A stretch of 64,000 nt of DNA. It comes from Fulvia fulva (taxonomy: Eukaryota; Ascomycota; Dothideomycetes; Mycosphaerellales; Mycosphaerellaceae). Positions 1-11,041 of the stretch are shown piece by piece. The notes beneath the pieces were generated by a model. The model did no database searches. It saw only the letters and a list, made by a program, of their open reading frames with translations, and was not told the origin of the DNA. The position numbers and the translations under genes are program-made. Each line of letters starts with the position of its first letter. Position 1 is the stretch's first letter. The DNA lies in contig NC_063013.1 in assembly GCF_020509005.1 (NCBI RefSeq), forward strand, positions 4,216,001 through 4,280,000, written 5' to 3'.

Positions 1-192
1 ATTCCGTAGTACCGGCTAGTTAGCGTCGAATAAGGTACGTAATATACTATAGCTACGCGTAGAAGACTCGTGAATTGGCCCTAACAATAGGTAGAGAGGG
101 TAAGAGCAATTCTGCCTTCTTTATTAGACGATTATATATTATATTATTGAGATATAGTACGATAATTAAGAAGTTAGTCGTACTAAGACAAA

Positions 193-226
193 ATTCCTAG
201 CTTACTAGTATTCCTAGCTTACTAGT
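193..226. repeat. Two-copy 17-bp tandem repeat
   Basis: The unit attcctagcttactagt occurs twice head to tail (193-209 and 210-226) inside otherwise unassigned RIPed DNA. No function is apparent. Confidence 0.7.
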
Positions 227-1609
227 ACTTTATATTATAAAAGAGAGGTAGTATTACTAGTAATAGGCGTAACTATATATATCTTGAGACCTATATGTCT
301 AGGGAATTGATCTATCTATCTATTACTAGACAAAATACGGCGTATTCGACAGCGCGTATTAAGAGTAACTTAGGAACGTATAAAGCAACTGTCCGTACCG
401 GATAACTATCGAGATATATAGCTCTAAAGCTAGTCTGTTTCGAGGTTCTAGTCATCCTATTTCTATAGCTTAGCTACGGTCCTAAGCCCCCTTCTAGGCT
501 AGCCGAAACTTAGCTAGAACATTACCTAACTTAGATTATAAGCTATACTAGCAATTTACTATAAACCTGCTATAGACCCTTAACGTATATAGCTCGCGTA
601 AAATATAGAACACCAAGAAGACCTTACGCTATAACCTGAACGGCCGCCTAATAGTCCTCTCGAAAAGGAGAAGGCGAACTAGAGACATAGACTCTAGACT
701 AGAAGCCTAGCTAGCGAGTATTAAGCAACTTGTAAGGGAAACCTACGCCTACTAAAAATAGACATAAATTACAATACTACTAAGCTAGTAATAGTATAGC
801 TAGCAATAATAGCTAAACTAGTAACAACTATAGTAACCGCGACTATAAATATAGAGTAAGCCACCCCTCCGGGTTAACTAAACCTCTATATAGAAGGACC
901 TCTATAAAGAGGCTTAAGAGATACTCGAAGTAGATAAGCGCCTAGCTAAGGTATATAAGAACACGATCGCCTAATTCCTCGGAGCCCTTAAGGCACTCGA
1001 ACATTAGATTCTAAGAGTAATCTAGTAGATAATATAGAAAGCTACTACCTAGTATACTCCTATATAGGTAAATATAGTAGCTAACTCCCCTAACTTATAG
1101 ACCTAAAGGATAAACAACGCTATTAGGGTATACGTTACGGACCCGGAGGAGAAGCGAGAGCTAGAGAGTCTAATAAGTAAGGAGCTAGTAGACAGGATTA
1201 GCTAGAAGGAGATAGTAGGAGCTAAAATCGAGCCTAGAGGAGTAATACCGCTCTTTATAGTATAGGAGACAGACCGACAAAAGCTCGAGACCCTTAAGGA
1301 CTAGATAGTTAAGGTAGCGAGGTCGGTAAAGGTCTCTTACTAGTAGTTTACGGTAATAGCCTATAGGGTACTAAGGACCTTTAGGGTAGAGAACGACCTC
1401 GCCCTACTCTAGATATAGAACTAGAACACCTTACCGGGAGTACGCTTTACTAAAGTAGCGTAGCTAAATAAGAACGTCGAAGCTACTAAGACGTACTACT
1501 CTCTAATTATCTAGATAGCTACCGCGGAATAAGCGAACTAGGTCCTAGAAGGAGGACTATTCTAGTAATACGAACGCCTCGATACGGAGATATATAAGAG
1601 GAGCTATAG

Positions 1610-1810
1610 AGTACTCTAATGCTTTAACTACTAGTAATACGGCTATATCGCGCTAAAGTGTACTGAGAAGACCCCTTAGTACCTATACTATATAGGACCG
1701 TGTTAGGGGAAATAATGCCTATAGGAGGAATCGAGGTACGCGTACTACGGCCGTAAATACCCGGTATACTCGAACTAATGCCCTATTAGGATAGTAGCGT
1801 AAGAAAAGGC
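1610..1810 (+). pseudogene. LINE family C ORF1 zinc-knuckle region (RIPed)
   Basis: Conceptual reading through TAG codons shows Cys-rich knuckles typical of the nucleic-acid-binding ORF1 protein of Tad1-type non-LTR retrotransposons. TAG codons sit where CAG or TGG would be expected, and TAT or TAC replaces TGT, TGC or CAC. It cannot be expressed as it stands. ORF1 probably extends from about 850 to about 2150, but neither end can be fixed. Confidence 0.5.
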
Positions 1811-2281
1811 CCGCTAGGCTAGGTTAATAACCCCGGCGAGGTACTATATACTAACGCTCGGTAATTCCTAGTATAGAGGATTCGAGGCCGTAAAGAGGAA
1901 AAGGATAGACGAAGCGATACAAAATATATAGTAGAGTACTTACCCGCCGCCGGGACGCCTAAGGGGGCTATAGAGAGCGGTAAATAAAGCTAGATAGATA
2001 CAAATCTTCTAGTACCCCCTAATAACCGAACGCTAACTAACCTAATAGGATAGCGCGACAAACGAAGGAGCTATATAGCTAACGAGTACCCTAATAGACC
2101 TTATCCTAGCTAGTCCGTAATAATAATATAAGCCAACCTTACTATTATATAGTATAACGTGAATAAAAGTAAGGATAAGGTTTAGCTCTACTTCCTCTAG
2201 GAACTCGACGACTAAAGGCATTATATCGTAGCGATATAGGAGCTATAGATAAACCTATATACTCGAAGACCTACTACCTAT

Positions 2282-2706
2282 TGTTACGGATCGAGTCGTC
2301 TGGACCCTACGAGCCAACCGATTTCGGATCACGTGGTGCCGAGCCAACTAGTGGGCACTCCCGCTGCAGCTCGCTCGCAGCGATTTCTACGCTCGGTACG
2401 CCTTCTAGAGAAAGCACAGAAATGATGGAAAGCAAAGAAAGCAATACCCCTGGGCATAAGGGGATCTCCTTTGTATTTAGGAACGCTGAGAATCCCTTAT
2501 GGCTTCGAGGCGTTCAACTCACTGTTTAATATCACTGTTTGGAATACACCACAACACAACCTCTGCCTCACTGCTACTTGATCTCTGCGAGACAAGACAG
2601 CTACTGCTTCATCACCCTCCCTCAACTTCCCATCGGCCCGAGAACAAACCCGATTGAGCTTGGTCTTCTGATCTTGTGATATCATTAGGTTATACCAAAC
2701 CTAATA
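2282..2706 (+). repeat. 5' LTR of gypsy-1
   Basis: It begins TGTTACGG and matches 8819-9243 at every base I compared except the last CA, which is TA here (2705-2706). That one difference is a C-to-T change at CpA, the RIP type. A TATA-like tgtattta lies at 2472-2479. The two small ORFs in the LTR are not genes. Confidence 0.95.
2472..2479 (+). promoter_or_regulatory. Probable TATA element of the gypsy-1 promoter
   Basis: tgtattta lies about 30-37 bases upstream of ggcgttcaa (2509-2517). That sequence is the predicted RNA 5' end if the element self-primes, so the spacing fits a RNA polymerase II start. It is inferred from position only. Confidence 0.4.
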
Positions 2707-2718
2707 GCTTTGAACGCC
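2707..2718 (+). other. Primer-binding site, probably of self-priming type
   Basis: Just after the 5' LTR, ttgaacgcc (2710-2718) is the exact reverse complement of ggcgttcaa (2509-2517) inside the LTR. No TGG-type tRNA 3'-end complement follows the LTR. In Tf1-type gypsy elements the 5' end of the mRNA folds back onto the PBS and is cleaved to prime reverse transcription, and this geometry fits that mechanism. Confidence 0.5.
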
Positions 2719-2725
2719 CTCTACG

Positions 2726-4723
2726 ATGGGAGACCGACAGAGTGACCGGGGAACACCCGCCCCCAGTGAAGCAAGCAGAGCCCGACGACCTCAGACCGCG
2801 AACGATGCTATCAATGCCTTGGCTACTCATACAGGCAACGACACCCTCAAGATTGGCAAGCCAGATTTCTACTATGGCGACCGAGACAAGTTCGACACTT
2901 GGGTTGCTCAGATGGACATGTACTTCTTGTTCAACTCCATGGCTGAGAACCTCAAGCCTGTCTTTGCCACTACCTTTCTTCGAGGACGAGCACAGCATTG
3001 GGTCAAACCATTCCTTAGGAAGTACCTGGACAGCAATGGAGAAGATAATGCCGACGGAGTCTTCAAGTCTTACAATCATCTCAAGCATGCTATGAAGAGC
3101 GTCTTTGGGGTCTCCAACGAGATTGCCACTGCCGTTCGTGTAATTCAGCACTTGACTCAGAAGACATCCACCGCCGAATACGCTGCCAAATTCCAGGAGT
3201 ACGCACAACTTACCGATTGGGACGACGAAGCACTTCAGGTCATGTACCGACGAGGACTGAAGGAGCATGTCAAGGATGAGTTAATGAGGGACGGTCGGAG
3301 GATCGATGGCTTAGGCGACCTAGTCCAAGTCACGATTGATCTTGACGACAAGCTCTACGAAAGAGCTATGGAACGACGATACGACTCCAAGGTATCCGGA
3401 AAGGCCGGATACACACCAGGCTACGACAACCATAACAAAGGCTTCAACGACAACTACAACCACAAGCCTAACAACAAACCATATTACGGACCTCAACCAA
3501 TGGAGCTCGACGTTACCGAAAAAGGTCGCAAGATCAGGAACAGCAAGGGGAAAGGAAGACCCCCGAGTTCAGGAAGAGAAACACGAACCTGCTATGGATG
3601 TGGCAAACCTGGCCACCTAGCAAGGGACTGCCGCGGTAAGAATATGGTGCGCCGCGAACAGTTCAACATGATGCAACCCCGAACTAGTAAATCTGAGAGC
3701 AGTGTTGGATCTCCGGGAGATACCGACTATACTCAGAGAGTGGAGGAGAGAGCTAGCAACAGAAGCACGAAGCCTCTCCTGGACCCCTCACAAGGACGAG
3801 GAGGATACCATGGGCAGCGAATGGAGGTCATTCCATTCGGACTGCAGAACCGACCACAACAGTTCAACATGATGGCACGAAGAGTCGATTACGAGATCGA
3901 ATCCGAATCTCGAAATGGTCATGGAAGCCTTCATTGGCGATTCTGTTACCAAGACTCGTGTCAAGTTCACTACTCCGCAAAGGCTGGAGCAGGGTATTGG
4001 CCTCAGCAACCGCGAGGAACCCTGGGAGCGACGCATAGGCAAGACGCTACGCTCCGAGAAGTGGACATCGACGAATCCTGCTTCGACGACGACGACAAGG
4101 AAAACCAGGACCCAGGATGGAATGGATCGTGGTCACCGGAACCACAAGAACGTCAAGAAACCACCGGGCTGGATACGATCGAAGAAGACCAGGATCCGGA
4201 AGAATCAAGCCAAGAAGATTCCTCCGAAGGAGAAGAGAGCGACACTGACGACGACAACGAACAGTTGACCTTCACGATTGATGCACCTAAGAAGCTATTC
4301 GACATGATCGTACATCTACAGAGAAGGCATGAAGAATTCCTACCGAAAGTATCGGGACGGCGAATGCTACACCCAATTGAGTTCGACAAGACCCTCGACA
4401 CGCTATGGGCAATGGTATGGACATACCCAGCTGTGAGCGTCACCGAGAACCTAGCAACAGCTGTCATCGAGAGACCACCGATAGGAAGCCATATGATAGG
4501 ACCAGGATACCTTACACCGTCAGGAACATTCGTATCGAACGAATTACGACACGCCGTACAACACGTACGATCTCTCTACTCAGAAACGCAGAAGATCCAG
4601 GAACGTCACCGACTACAGGTGTGGACACAGAAAGGCTCGCGCCAGGTTCAAGCGGAGGCCTCGAGACACGAAGCACGACGTTCCACATACGAACAGGGAA
4701 AAGGATCGACTCCTCAGGAATGA
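2726..4723 (+). CDS. gag: Gag polyprotein of gypsy-1 (665 aa)
   Basis: This is the capsid/nucleocapsid protein of a Ty3/gypsy element, expected to form cytoplasmic virus-like particles that package the element RNA. Residues about 40-210 read as a retrotransposon gag domain ([13 protein letters not shown], a hydrophobic and basic helical region). A single CCHC knuckle, [14 protein letters not shown], lies at about 289-302. A basic stretch precedes the knuckle, and a long acidic, Glu/Asp/Ser-rich tail occupies about 440-520. At 665 aa it is longer than many gypsy Gags because of this tail. The start is the first ATG after the PBS. The last about 320 nt overlap the pol frame, and the stop (4721-4723) lies 18 nt after a slippery heptamer. 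The product assignment is firm; the role of the acidic tail is unknown. Confidence 0.92.
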   Translation: MGDRQSDRGTPAPSEASRARRPQTANDAINALATHTGNDTLKIGKPDFYYGDRDKFDTWVAQMDMYFLFNSMAENLKPVFATTFLRGRAQHWVKPFLRKYLDSNGEDNADGVFKSYNHLKHAMKSVFGVSNEIATAVRVIQHLTQKTSTAEYAAKFQEYAQLTDWDDEALQVMYRRGLKEHVKDELMRDGRRIDGLGDLVQVTIDLDDKLYERAMERRYDSKVSGKAGYTPGYDNHNKGFNDNYNHKPNNKPYYGPQPMELDVTEKGRKIRNSKGKGRPPSSGRETRTCYGCGKPGHLARDCRGKNMVRREQFNMMQPRTSKSESSVGSPGDTDYTQRVEERASNRSTKPLLDPSQGRGGYHGQRMEVIPFGLQNRPQQFNMMARRVDYEIESESRNGHGSLHWRFCYQDSCQVHYSAKAGAGYWPQQPRGTLGATHRQDATLREVDIDESCFDDDDKENQDPGWNGSWSPEPQERQETTGLDTIEEDQDPEESSQEDSSEGEESDTDDDNEQLTFTIDAPKKLFDMIVHLQRRHEEFLPKVSGRRMLHPIEFDKTLDTLWAMVWTYPAVSVTENLATAVIERPPIGSHMIGPGYLTPSGTFVSNELRHAVQHVRSLYSETQKIQERHRLQVWTQKGSRQVQAEASRHEARRSTYEQGKGSTPQE

Positions 4724-7700
4724 GCGACCGAAAGGAGTTATGCAACACAGAAAAGGCTCAAGCATCGACTACAGTGTTTCGAACGAAGATTATCGTCAAT
4801 GGGCATCGGACATATGCCATGATAGATTCCGGAGCGAGCGGGAACTTCGCCTCCGAATCATTTGTCAAACGACACGGGCTAGCTACCCGCAGAAAGAAAG
4901 AGGGTTATGAATTGATCGCGGTAGACGGATCATCCTTACCCAGTGTGGAGCGCGAGACGATACCGCTACCACTTGCAATCCAACAGCACCACGAGGAAAT
5001 TACCCTGGATGTCACTGACATGGCCAGTCATGACATTGTACTCGGTACACCTTGGTTGAGAAAGCACAACCCAGTAATCGACTGGAGAACAGGAGTACTC
5101 AGATTTGAACAATGCGATTGCGTTATCGCTATTGAACCTACGCAGCGGCAGCGTTCGCTGGTGGATGAGGTAAGACAGCTAAACAGGATACAGCTTGCAC
5201 CGACCAGAAGGACAGAAGAACCACCTTCGACTGGGATAGACACCGACTTGGGGCAGTTGGGTCACGAGATCACCGGAACGGATGGAAGTAACGCACCATC
5301 GAAGATGACTGGAAAATCGGAGCCAGACATCCCTCAGGAATATCGCAGATGGTCACGACTATTCCGAGAAGAGGAAGGCAAGAACGCCTTACCTAAACAC
5401 GCACCATGGGATCACAAGATAAACATTCAGCCAGGAAAAGAGCCTCCATGGGGACCCCTATACCAAATGTCCGAGAAAGAGCTCCAAACCTTACGAGAAT
5501 GGCTGAAGGAGAAGCTGGCCAAAGGATGGATACGACGATCCACCTCGAGCGCAGGAACTCCATGCATGTTCGTTCCAAAACCGAACGGGAAACTACGACT
5601 CGTACAAGACTACCGAAAGTTGAACGAGATCACAATCAAGAACCGATATCCGCTACCCAACATCGAAGAAGCACAAGACAGATTAACCGGATCGGACTGG
5701 TACACGAAGATTGACCTACGAGATGCCTTCTACGCGATACGAATGGCAGCTGGAGAAGAATGGAAAACCGCCTTCAGAACAAGATATGGACTCTACGAGT
5801 TCTTGGTCATGCCTATGGGACTGACCAACGCACCCGCATCCTGCCAGGACCTTGTCAACGAAACGCTTAGAGACCTGCTCGACGTGTGCGTCATTGCGTA
5901 CATGGACGATATACTGGTCTACACAAAAGGATCCCTCCAGGAGCACACCAAGCAAGTTCAGGACGTCTTCGAACGACTCACCAGAGCCGGGTTCAAGACG
6001 GCACCCGAGAAATGCGAGTTCCACAAGAAGCAAGTCAAGTTTTTAGGCTTCATCATCAGCACAACAGGAATCACCATCGATCCTGCGAAAACACAGTCAA
6101 TCAGAGAATGGCCAGAACCAAAGACAGTCAAGGAAGTACAATCGTTCCTTGGACTCGCCAACTACAACCGGAAATTCATCAAGGACTACTCAAAGACAGC
6201 AACACCAATGACGATGCTTACAAGAAAAGACGTCAGCTGGAAATGGGGAAAGGAACAACATGAAGCGTTCACGAAACTCAAGGAACAATGCGCTTCAGCC
6301 CCAACGCTTCGACTATTCGATGGTAGTAAGGAAGTCCACATCGAGACCGACGCGTCCGATATGGCAATAGGCGCATGTCTTACACAGACACACGAGGGGA
6401 AACGACACCCAGTGGCCTATTATTCCCGAAAAATGACCACAGCGGAACAGAACTACGACATCCATGACAAAGAGCTTCTAGCCATTGTTGCTGCCATGCA
6501 ACATTGGAGAGTGTACGTCGAGGGCCCACCGAAGTTAACGATTCTTTCAGACCACAAGAATCTTACGTACTTCACGACGACGAAAGAACTTACCCGAAGA
6601 CAAGCCCGCTGGTCGGAGCTGCTAGGACAGTACAAGTTTGAAATCAAATACACTCCAGGAACAGAGAATGGCCGCGCAGACGCGTTGAGCCGACGAAGCG
6701 ACTACATGGAAGGAAAAGAACCAGTGCAACACAAGATACTTAAGACGAACCCCGATGGAAGTCTTAGTGCCAACACGAAAGAGTTCAACAACATCGTACA
6801 GATCCTAGGCGACAAGGAAGAACAGTTCCCTATATCGCAAGGAAAATACCAAGTACCGAAGGACCGAGAAGAAGAGTGTATACAACAACATCACGACGAG
6901 CCAACTTATGGACACCCTGGAACTACGAAGACGGTTGACCTTATACAACGTAGCTTCTCATTCCCACAAATGAGACAAAAAGTATTACGCTACATTAAGC
7001 AATGCGTACACTGCCAACAAAACAAAGCTGCGAGACACGCCAAGTACGGTCACCTACAGTTCAGGACACCACCGACGAAACCATGGGACGAAGTTACAAT
7101 GGACTTTATTACAAAGCTCCCATTGTCGAAAGACCAAGTCACGAAACAAACGTACGACATGATACTGGTCATGGTCGACAGACTCACAAAATATGCACAC
7201 TTCATTCCTGCATCGGAGACATATACAGCAGAGCAGCTCGGATACCTCGTACTAGACAGATTGATCCGATACCACGGATTCCCGGAAACATTCATCACGG
7301 ACAGAGATAAGCTCTTCACGTCCAACTACTGGAAAACACTTATGGGAACGATCGGGATCAAGCACAAGTTGTCAACAGCATATCATCCAGAGACCGATGG
7401 ACAAACAGAAAGAACGAACCAAACGCTGGAACAATACCTAAGACACTACATTAACTACGCACAAGACAACTGGGTTTCACTACTGCCAGTGGCGCAGATT
7501 GCACTAAACAACCACAAATCAGAGACAACTTCAACGACGCCATTCTATGCGAACTTTGGCAAAGATCCTAACCTGTTCGGAACACCTGGATCTCACCCAC
7601 AAGCCGAGAGAGCAATCGTGACGACGGAGACTCTCAAGGAGGTGCACAAAGAAGCACGCAAAGCGATCGAAGATGCACAACAAAAATTGTCTCAGCAACG

Positions 7701-8208
7701 GCAAAACCAAAGAAAAATGGCACCTCTACTAAAAAAGGGGGATAAGGTCTATCTCCTCACAAAAAACCTGAGAACGAGAAGACAGACCAAGAAGCTGGAT
7801 CATGTTAAGGTCGGACCATTTTTCATCGATAAAGTCGTAGGACCAGTCAACTACCGGTTACGACTACCACCTGACGCCAAAATCCATCCAGTCTTCCACA
7901 TCTCCAAGCTGGAACCCGCAGACGCCAAAACACCTTGCCAAGAAAGCTTCCATTTCGAGCCGGAAGCAGAAGACGAATTCGAAGTCGAAAGAATCCTAGA
8001 CAAGAAGGGTCAGAAATACCTTGTCAAATGGAAAGGATACGACGAATCAGAAAATACCTGGGAGCCAGAAGAAAACCTCACGAACTGCTGCCAGCTCCTG
8101 CGACACTTCCGCCAGGATCAACAAATAAAGAAGGATCGAACCGGAGGGTCCCAGAGACGCCAGCAAAGAAATCTGAGGAATCCAGGGACGGGTCGTTTGC
8201 CCAAGTAA
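4405..8208 (+). CDS. pol: Pol polyprotein of gypsy-1 (protease, RT, RNase H, integrase, chromodomain)
   Basis: The open frame is 1267 codons. Translation most likely enters at 4696-4702 by -1 slippage from gag, so the first about 97 codons are probably not used as pol. Numbered from 4405, the aspartic protease has IDSGASG at about 140-146. RT has YMDD at 499-502. RNase H starts near 645 ([13 protein letters not shown]). The integrase HHCC finger is at about 829-875 (ends CVHC), and the DDE residues fall near 899, 965 and 1001 (MDF, TDRD, QTER). The C-terminal chromodomain is at about 1190-1235 ([25 protein letters not shown]), a module known to guide integration to histone-marked chromatin. 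All catalytic signatures look intact. The last about 130 nt overlap an antisense ORF. Confidence 0.95.
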   Translation: MGNGMDIPSCERHREPSNSCHRETTDRKPYDRTRIPYTVRNIRIERITTRRTTRTISLLRNAEDPGTSPTTGVDTERLAPGSSGGLETRSTTFHIRTGKRIDSSGMSDRKELCNTEKAQASTTVFRTKIIVNGHRTYAMIDSGASGNFASESFVKRHGLATRRKKEGYELIAVDGSSLPSVERETIPLPLAIQQHHEEITLDVTDMASHDIVLGTPWLRKHNPVIDWRTGVLRFEQCDCVIAIEPTQRQRSLVDEVRQLNRIQLAPTRRTEEPPSTGIDTDLGQLGHEITGTDGSNAPSKMTGKSEPDIPQEYRRWSRLFREEEGKNALPKHAPWDHKINIQPGKEPPWGPLYQMSEKELQTLREWLKEKLAKGWIRRSTSSAGTPCMFVPKPNGKLRLVQDYRKLNEITIKNRYPLPNIEEAQDRLTGSDWYTKIDLRDAFYAIRMAAGEEWKTAFRTRYGLYEFLVMPMGLTNAPASCQDLVNETLRDLLDVCVIAYMDDILVYTKGSLQEHTKQVQDVFERLTRAGFKTAPEKCEFHKKQVKFLGFIISTTGITIDPAKTQSIREWPEPKTVKEVQSFLGLANYNRKFIKDYSKTATPMTMLTRKDVSWKWGKEQHEAFTKLKEQCASAPTLRLFDGSKEVHIETDASDMAIGACLTQTHEGKRHPVAYYSRKMTTAEQNYDIHDKELLAIVAAMQHWRVYVEGPPKLTILSDHKNLTYFTTTKELTRRQARWSELLGQYKFEIKYTPGTENGRADALSRRSDYMEGKEPVQHKILKTNPDGSLSANTKEFNNIVQILGDKEEQFPISQGKYQVPKDREEECIQQHHDEPTYGHPGTTKTVDLIQRSFSFPQMRQKVLRYIKQCVHCQQNKAARHAKYGHLQFRTPPTKPWDEVTMDFITKLPLSKDQVTKQTYDMILVMVDRLTKYAHFIPASETYTAEQLGYLVLDRLIRYHGFPETFITDRDKLFTSNYWKTLMGTIGIKHKLSTAYHPETDGQTERTNQTLEQYLRHYINYAQDNWVSLLPVAQIALNNHKSETTSTTPFYANFGKDPNLFGTPGSHPQAERAIVTTETLKEVHKEARKAIEDAQQKLSQQRQNQRKMAPLLKKGDKVYLLTKNLRTRRQTKKLDHVKVGPFFIDKVVGPVNYRLRLPPDAKIHPVFHISKLEPADAKTPCQESFHFEPEAEDEFEVERILDKKGQKYLVKWKGYDESENTWEPEENLTNCCQLLRHFRQDQQIKKDRTGGSQRRQQRNLRNPGTGRLPK
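4696..4702 (+). promoter_or_regulatory. Programmed -1 frameshift slippery site G_GGA_AAA
   Basis: The heptamer GGGAAAA is phased G|GGA|AAA in the gag frame, the X_XXY_YYZ form used for -1 ribosomal slippage. Slipping there moves gag Gly-Lys (codons 658-659) into pol Gly-Lys-Arg-Ile-Asp, and the gag stop follows at 4721. Pol is in the -1 frame relative to gag and has no credible start of its own. I did not resolve a downstream pseudoknot. Confidence 0.65.
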
Positions 8209-8722
8209 ATGGAGACAAAGCAAGCTCGGGACCCAGGGAAGCTACCCCCTCCGGAAGAGATGATAACGAGCGCTCCTCAGCCTCCGCCTCCAGAGCGTTG
8301 GCCTCCGCAACCGACACTGCATTATCCGCACGACGATCCAACAGCTCCAGCTGTTTCGCCAGCCGCTCCTCCTTCGCTAAAGCCGTTGATGTGGCCTCGC
8401 GAGCCCGCGCGACGATCTCGCGCTCCCGATCCATCGCAGCGGCAGAAGCCAGACGCGCATCTTGAATTTGGGACAGCAGCTTTGCGCGCTCCTTGCTCAA
8501 CCTCTCCCATTCCGACGCAGTGATCTTAATGTCACAACCCTTCAACCCGTGGATGTTGCACTCGCTGCAGCGACCTGATCTTACGTGCACCTTGCACACC
8601 CGACCTAGACGACGACAATTCGAGCATGCCCGAGGCATGATTTCGCCGTTCGCGCGAATAAAAATTCCAAGACGCTTGCGATCGTCGGAGGAAGAGCGTT
8701 TTGAAGAGGACGCCTTTGGCAT
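8078..8722 (-). CDS. Antisense ORF with a Zn(II)2Cys6-type cluster and coiled coil, carried inside gypsy-1
   Basis: The open frame runs to 8884, but Met-55 (start at 8722, MPKASSS) is the likelier start because the longer version reaches into the LTR. That gives about 214 aa. A basic Ser/Lys/Arg-rich start is followed by six cysteines spaced C-x2-C-x6-C-x8-C-x2-C-x7-C, within the consensus of the fungal Zn(II)2Cys6 binuclear cluster. Next come about 80 residues rich in Ala, Glu, Arg and Leu that look like a coiled coil, then an acidic Ser/Pro tail. The gene lies between pol and the 3' LTR on the opposite strand, overlapping the pol 3' end. A DNA- or chromatin-binding accessory protein is plausible but inferred. 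I do not recognise a named homologue. An antisense shadow is unlikely, because most of the ORF lies where no sense ORF of comparable length exists. Confidence 0.7.
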   Translation of the reverse strand: MPKASSSKRSSSDDRKRLGIFIRANGEIMPRACSNCRRLGRVCKVHVRSGRCSECNIHGLKGCDIKITASEWERLSKERAKLLSQIQDARLASAAAMDREREIVARAREATSTALAKEERLAKQLELLDRRADNAVSVAEANALEAEAEERSLSSLPEGVASLGPELALSPFTWANDPSLDSSDFFAGVSGTLRFDPSLFVDPGGSVAGAGSSS

Positions 8723-8818
8723 GGCGAAGGAGAAGAAACGGTCATAACGACCTACGAATAGAAGGGACCCCGCAAGCTTATGATTAGCTCGGGACGAGCT
8801 AGACTGGAAGGGGGATGG
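8209..8818. other. Spacer between pol stop and 3' LTR of gypsy-1, occupied by the antisense ORF
   Basis: About 610 bases separate the pol stop from the 3' LTR, far more than a minimal gypsy element needs. Most of it codes on the minus strand for the Cys6 protein. The last bases, ggaagggggatgg (about 8806-8818), form the polypurine tract that would prime plus-strand DNA synthesis. Small plus-strand ORFs here look like shadows. Confidence 0.8.
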
Positions 8819-9243
8819 TGTTACGGATCGAGTCGTCTGGACCCTACGAGCCAACCGATTTCGGATCACGTGGTGCCGAGCCAACTAGTGGGCACTCCCG
8901 CTGCAGCTCGCTCGCAGCGATTTCTACGCTCGGTACGCCTTCTAGAGAAAGCACAGAAATGATGGAAAGCAAAGAAAGCAATACCCCTGGGCATAAGGGG
9001 ATCTCCTTTGTATTTAGGAACGCTGAGAATCCCTTATGGCTTCGAGGCGTTCAACTCACTGTTTAATATCACTGTTTGGAATACACCACAACACAACCTC
9101 TGCCTCACTGCTACTTGATCTCTGCGAGACAAGACAGCTACTGCTTCATCACCCTCCCTCAACTTCCCATCGGCCCGAGAACAAACCCGATTGAGCTTGG
9201 TCTTCTGATCTTGTGATATCATTAGGTTATACCAAACCTAACA
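8819..9243 (+). repeat. 3' LTR of gypsy-1
   Basis: This is a 425-bp direct repeat of 2282-2706. It begins TGTTACGG, ends CTAACA, and is followed by the TSD cctat (9244-9248). Confidence 0.95.
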
Positions 9244-11041
9244 CCTATACCGACCTACGGTACTATATAGCTATCGAGGGAGGCATAGGCTATACCCTAA
9301 GGACATATATATATGTTAGTAAAGTATTACGTACGGACGCCTAGAAGGTAGTCTCGTACCTAGAAGGGAGTTAAGGAGACATTACGACTATCTAAATCAC
9401 TACGAGTTAAGGACCTATCTAGATATATAACGTCTATAACCCTCCTCCTTAGGGAAGAACGAGTAGAGACCTCGGTACGCTAGTACGACTTGACTAGGTA
9501 CTTAACTAAGGGGACATAAACTATATCCTCCTAGGCGACTTTAACCTCTACTACCTAATGTAGGGTCTAGAACTCACCCCCCCCTTACGTATATCTAGGT
9601 AGTAAGCTCCTAGAGATTACGGAAAGTAGGGATAAAGAGCTCGTAACTCTAAAGGGTATAGAGACGTAGAAGGTAAGAACAAGCGCGAGTACTATCGACC
9701 TATACTTCCTATCGAGGGACGTAGTAATAAGGCTAGTAGAGTATAGACCGAACCTTACCCTAGAGGTAGGGTTAGACTACATCCCTATCTAGATAACGAT
9801 AGCAATAGGGATAGAAGAGGAGCTTCGGGGTGAAAAGCGCCTTAACTAGAAAAAAGCTCCCTAGGAGGAGATCCGGAATCTACTTAAATAGTACCTAAAT
9901 AATACTAGCCTCGGGGAGACGGAAGCCGAGCTTAATAGTACGGTAGAATAGATAATAACGACGATATAGTAGGCGGCCGAGGAATATATACTAGAACTAA
10001 GGCCCTCGAAGCACTAGAAGCCCTTCTAGACCCTAGAGTACTTAGCTAAAGTTAAGGATATAAGGAGGTTAAGGCGAAAATAGACAAAGGAGTAAAGCTA
10101 AGAAGCGTAGGACGAGTACTAGGAAGCAAGTTAGGCAAAGAAGGCCTAAATACGAAGAGATAAGCGATAAGACTAGAGGGTAATAGTAGGTCTCGTAATA
10201 GAGAACACGGAGGAGATATAGCGGCTCGTAAAGTAGGTAAGGGCCGGAGACGGGGATAGGACAGCGTAATTCCCCCTAATCTAGGATACGATAGGCATAA
10301 TATAGACTACGCCGGAAGGGAAGGCGAAGGCGTTCGCCGACTACTTCTTTACGATATAGGTAACGGCCGACCTAACGGATATAGAGGGAACGATCTACCC
10401 GGAGCTACTCGATATATACTAGATAGTAGGCGAGGAGGAGATAAAGGAGATTATAGAAAAGCTAAAGGGCCGTAAGGCCCCGGGACCCGACGGTATCCTA
10501 AGCCTCCTCCTTAAAGAATATAAAGAAGAGGTCGCCCTATACCTCGCCAAACTATTTATAGCTTACCTACGTAAGGGGTACTACCTACGGCTATTTAGAC
10601 GGTCCCTTATAGTCGTCCTAAAGAAGCTATAGAAGGAAGACTATATAAAGCTAAAGTCCTATAGGCCGATCGTACTTCTAATTATAATCGGAAAGATACT
10701 AGAGAAGGTAGTAGTAAAAGGAATTATATAGCTCGTCGAGGATAATAACCTACTCCTAGAGACATAGATAGGTAGTAGGAGTAAATGATCCACCCTAACG
10801 GCTATAGAGCTTATTAGCAAACAGATTTATACTCTCTAGTACTATAAATAGAATAGGGTTATATTACTATTGTCTCTCGATATCTTAGGGGCATTCGATA
10901 ACGTCTCCTACGAGCGACTCCTCTATATCCTACGGCAAAAAGGAATCCCGCGGTAGGCAATAAGTTTCGTAAACTCCTTCCTTAAGGAGAGAATGACGTA
11001 GATTATCTTTAGAAAGTAAAAGGGGAGCAACCTTATATATA
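9244..11041 (+). mobile_element. RIP-degraded LINE family C, ORF2 endonuclease and RT N-terminal part
   Basis: This continues 1-2281 after the gypsy-1 insertion. Reading through TAG stops, about 9280-9560 reads as an APE-type endonuclease (motif LLGDFNLY). About 10440-11020 reads as the start of RT (GRKAPGPDGILS, SYRPIVLLI, LSLDILGAFDNVSYERL). The nucleotide sequence is clearly different from LINE families A and B, so it is a third family. It is interrupted at about 11041 by the family-A LINE and resumes at 13837. It is not translatable. Confidence 0.75.

Larger units (their letters stand above)
1..2281 (+). mobile_element. RIP-degraded Tad-type LINE (family C), 5' fragment with ORF1 and start of ORF2
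   Basis: The stretch is nearly free of CpA and TpG and full of TAG stops, so it is RIP-mutated. Reading through the stops, about 1610-1810 gives a series of Cys/His knuckles (CFNY..YGYIALKC, then further Cys pairs) as in ORF1 of Tad/CGT-type LINEs. About 2155-2281 begins an ORF2 endonuclease-like region that resumes after 9244. The first roughly 600 bases show no recognisable coding remnant and may be leader or unrelated sequence. Gypsy-1 interrupts the element at 2281/9244 (TSD cctat). Family assignment rests on the continuation at 9244-11041 and 13837-13919. The element's true left end is not visible. Confidence 0.6.
2282..9243 (+). mobile_element. Gypsy-1: intact Ty3/gypsy chromodomain retrotransposon with an antisense accessory ORF
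   Basis: It has 425-bp LTRs (2282-2706 and 8819-9243) and a perfect 5-bp target-site duplication cctat (2277-2281 and 9244-9248). Inside are gag, a -1 frameshift site, pol in the order PR-RT-RNaseH-IN-chromodomain, a polypurine tract and an antisense ORF. The two LTRs differ by eye only at the penultimate base (TA at the 5' LTR end, CA at the 3' LTR end). CpA and TpG are plentiful. It is therefore a recent, un-RIPed insertion into the RIPed LINE-C ORF2. Both main ORFs are open, so it may be transposition-competent. Confidence 0.95.

Noticed and set aside
2690..3268. 192-aa minus-strand ORF opposite gag, and other ORFs opposite or out of frame with gypsy-1 gag-pol
   Set aside because: They are shadows of strongly coding frames and carry no domain signature.
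8209..8523. 104-aa plus-strand proline-rich ORF after pol
   Set aside because: It is the complement of the Cys6 antisense ORF; composition is explained by that frame.
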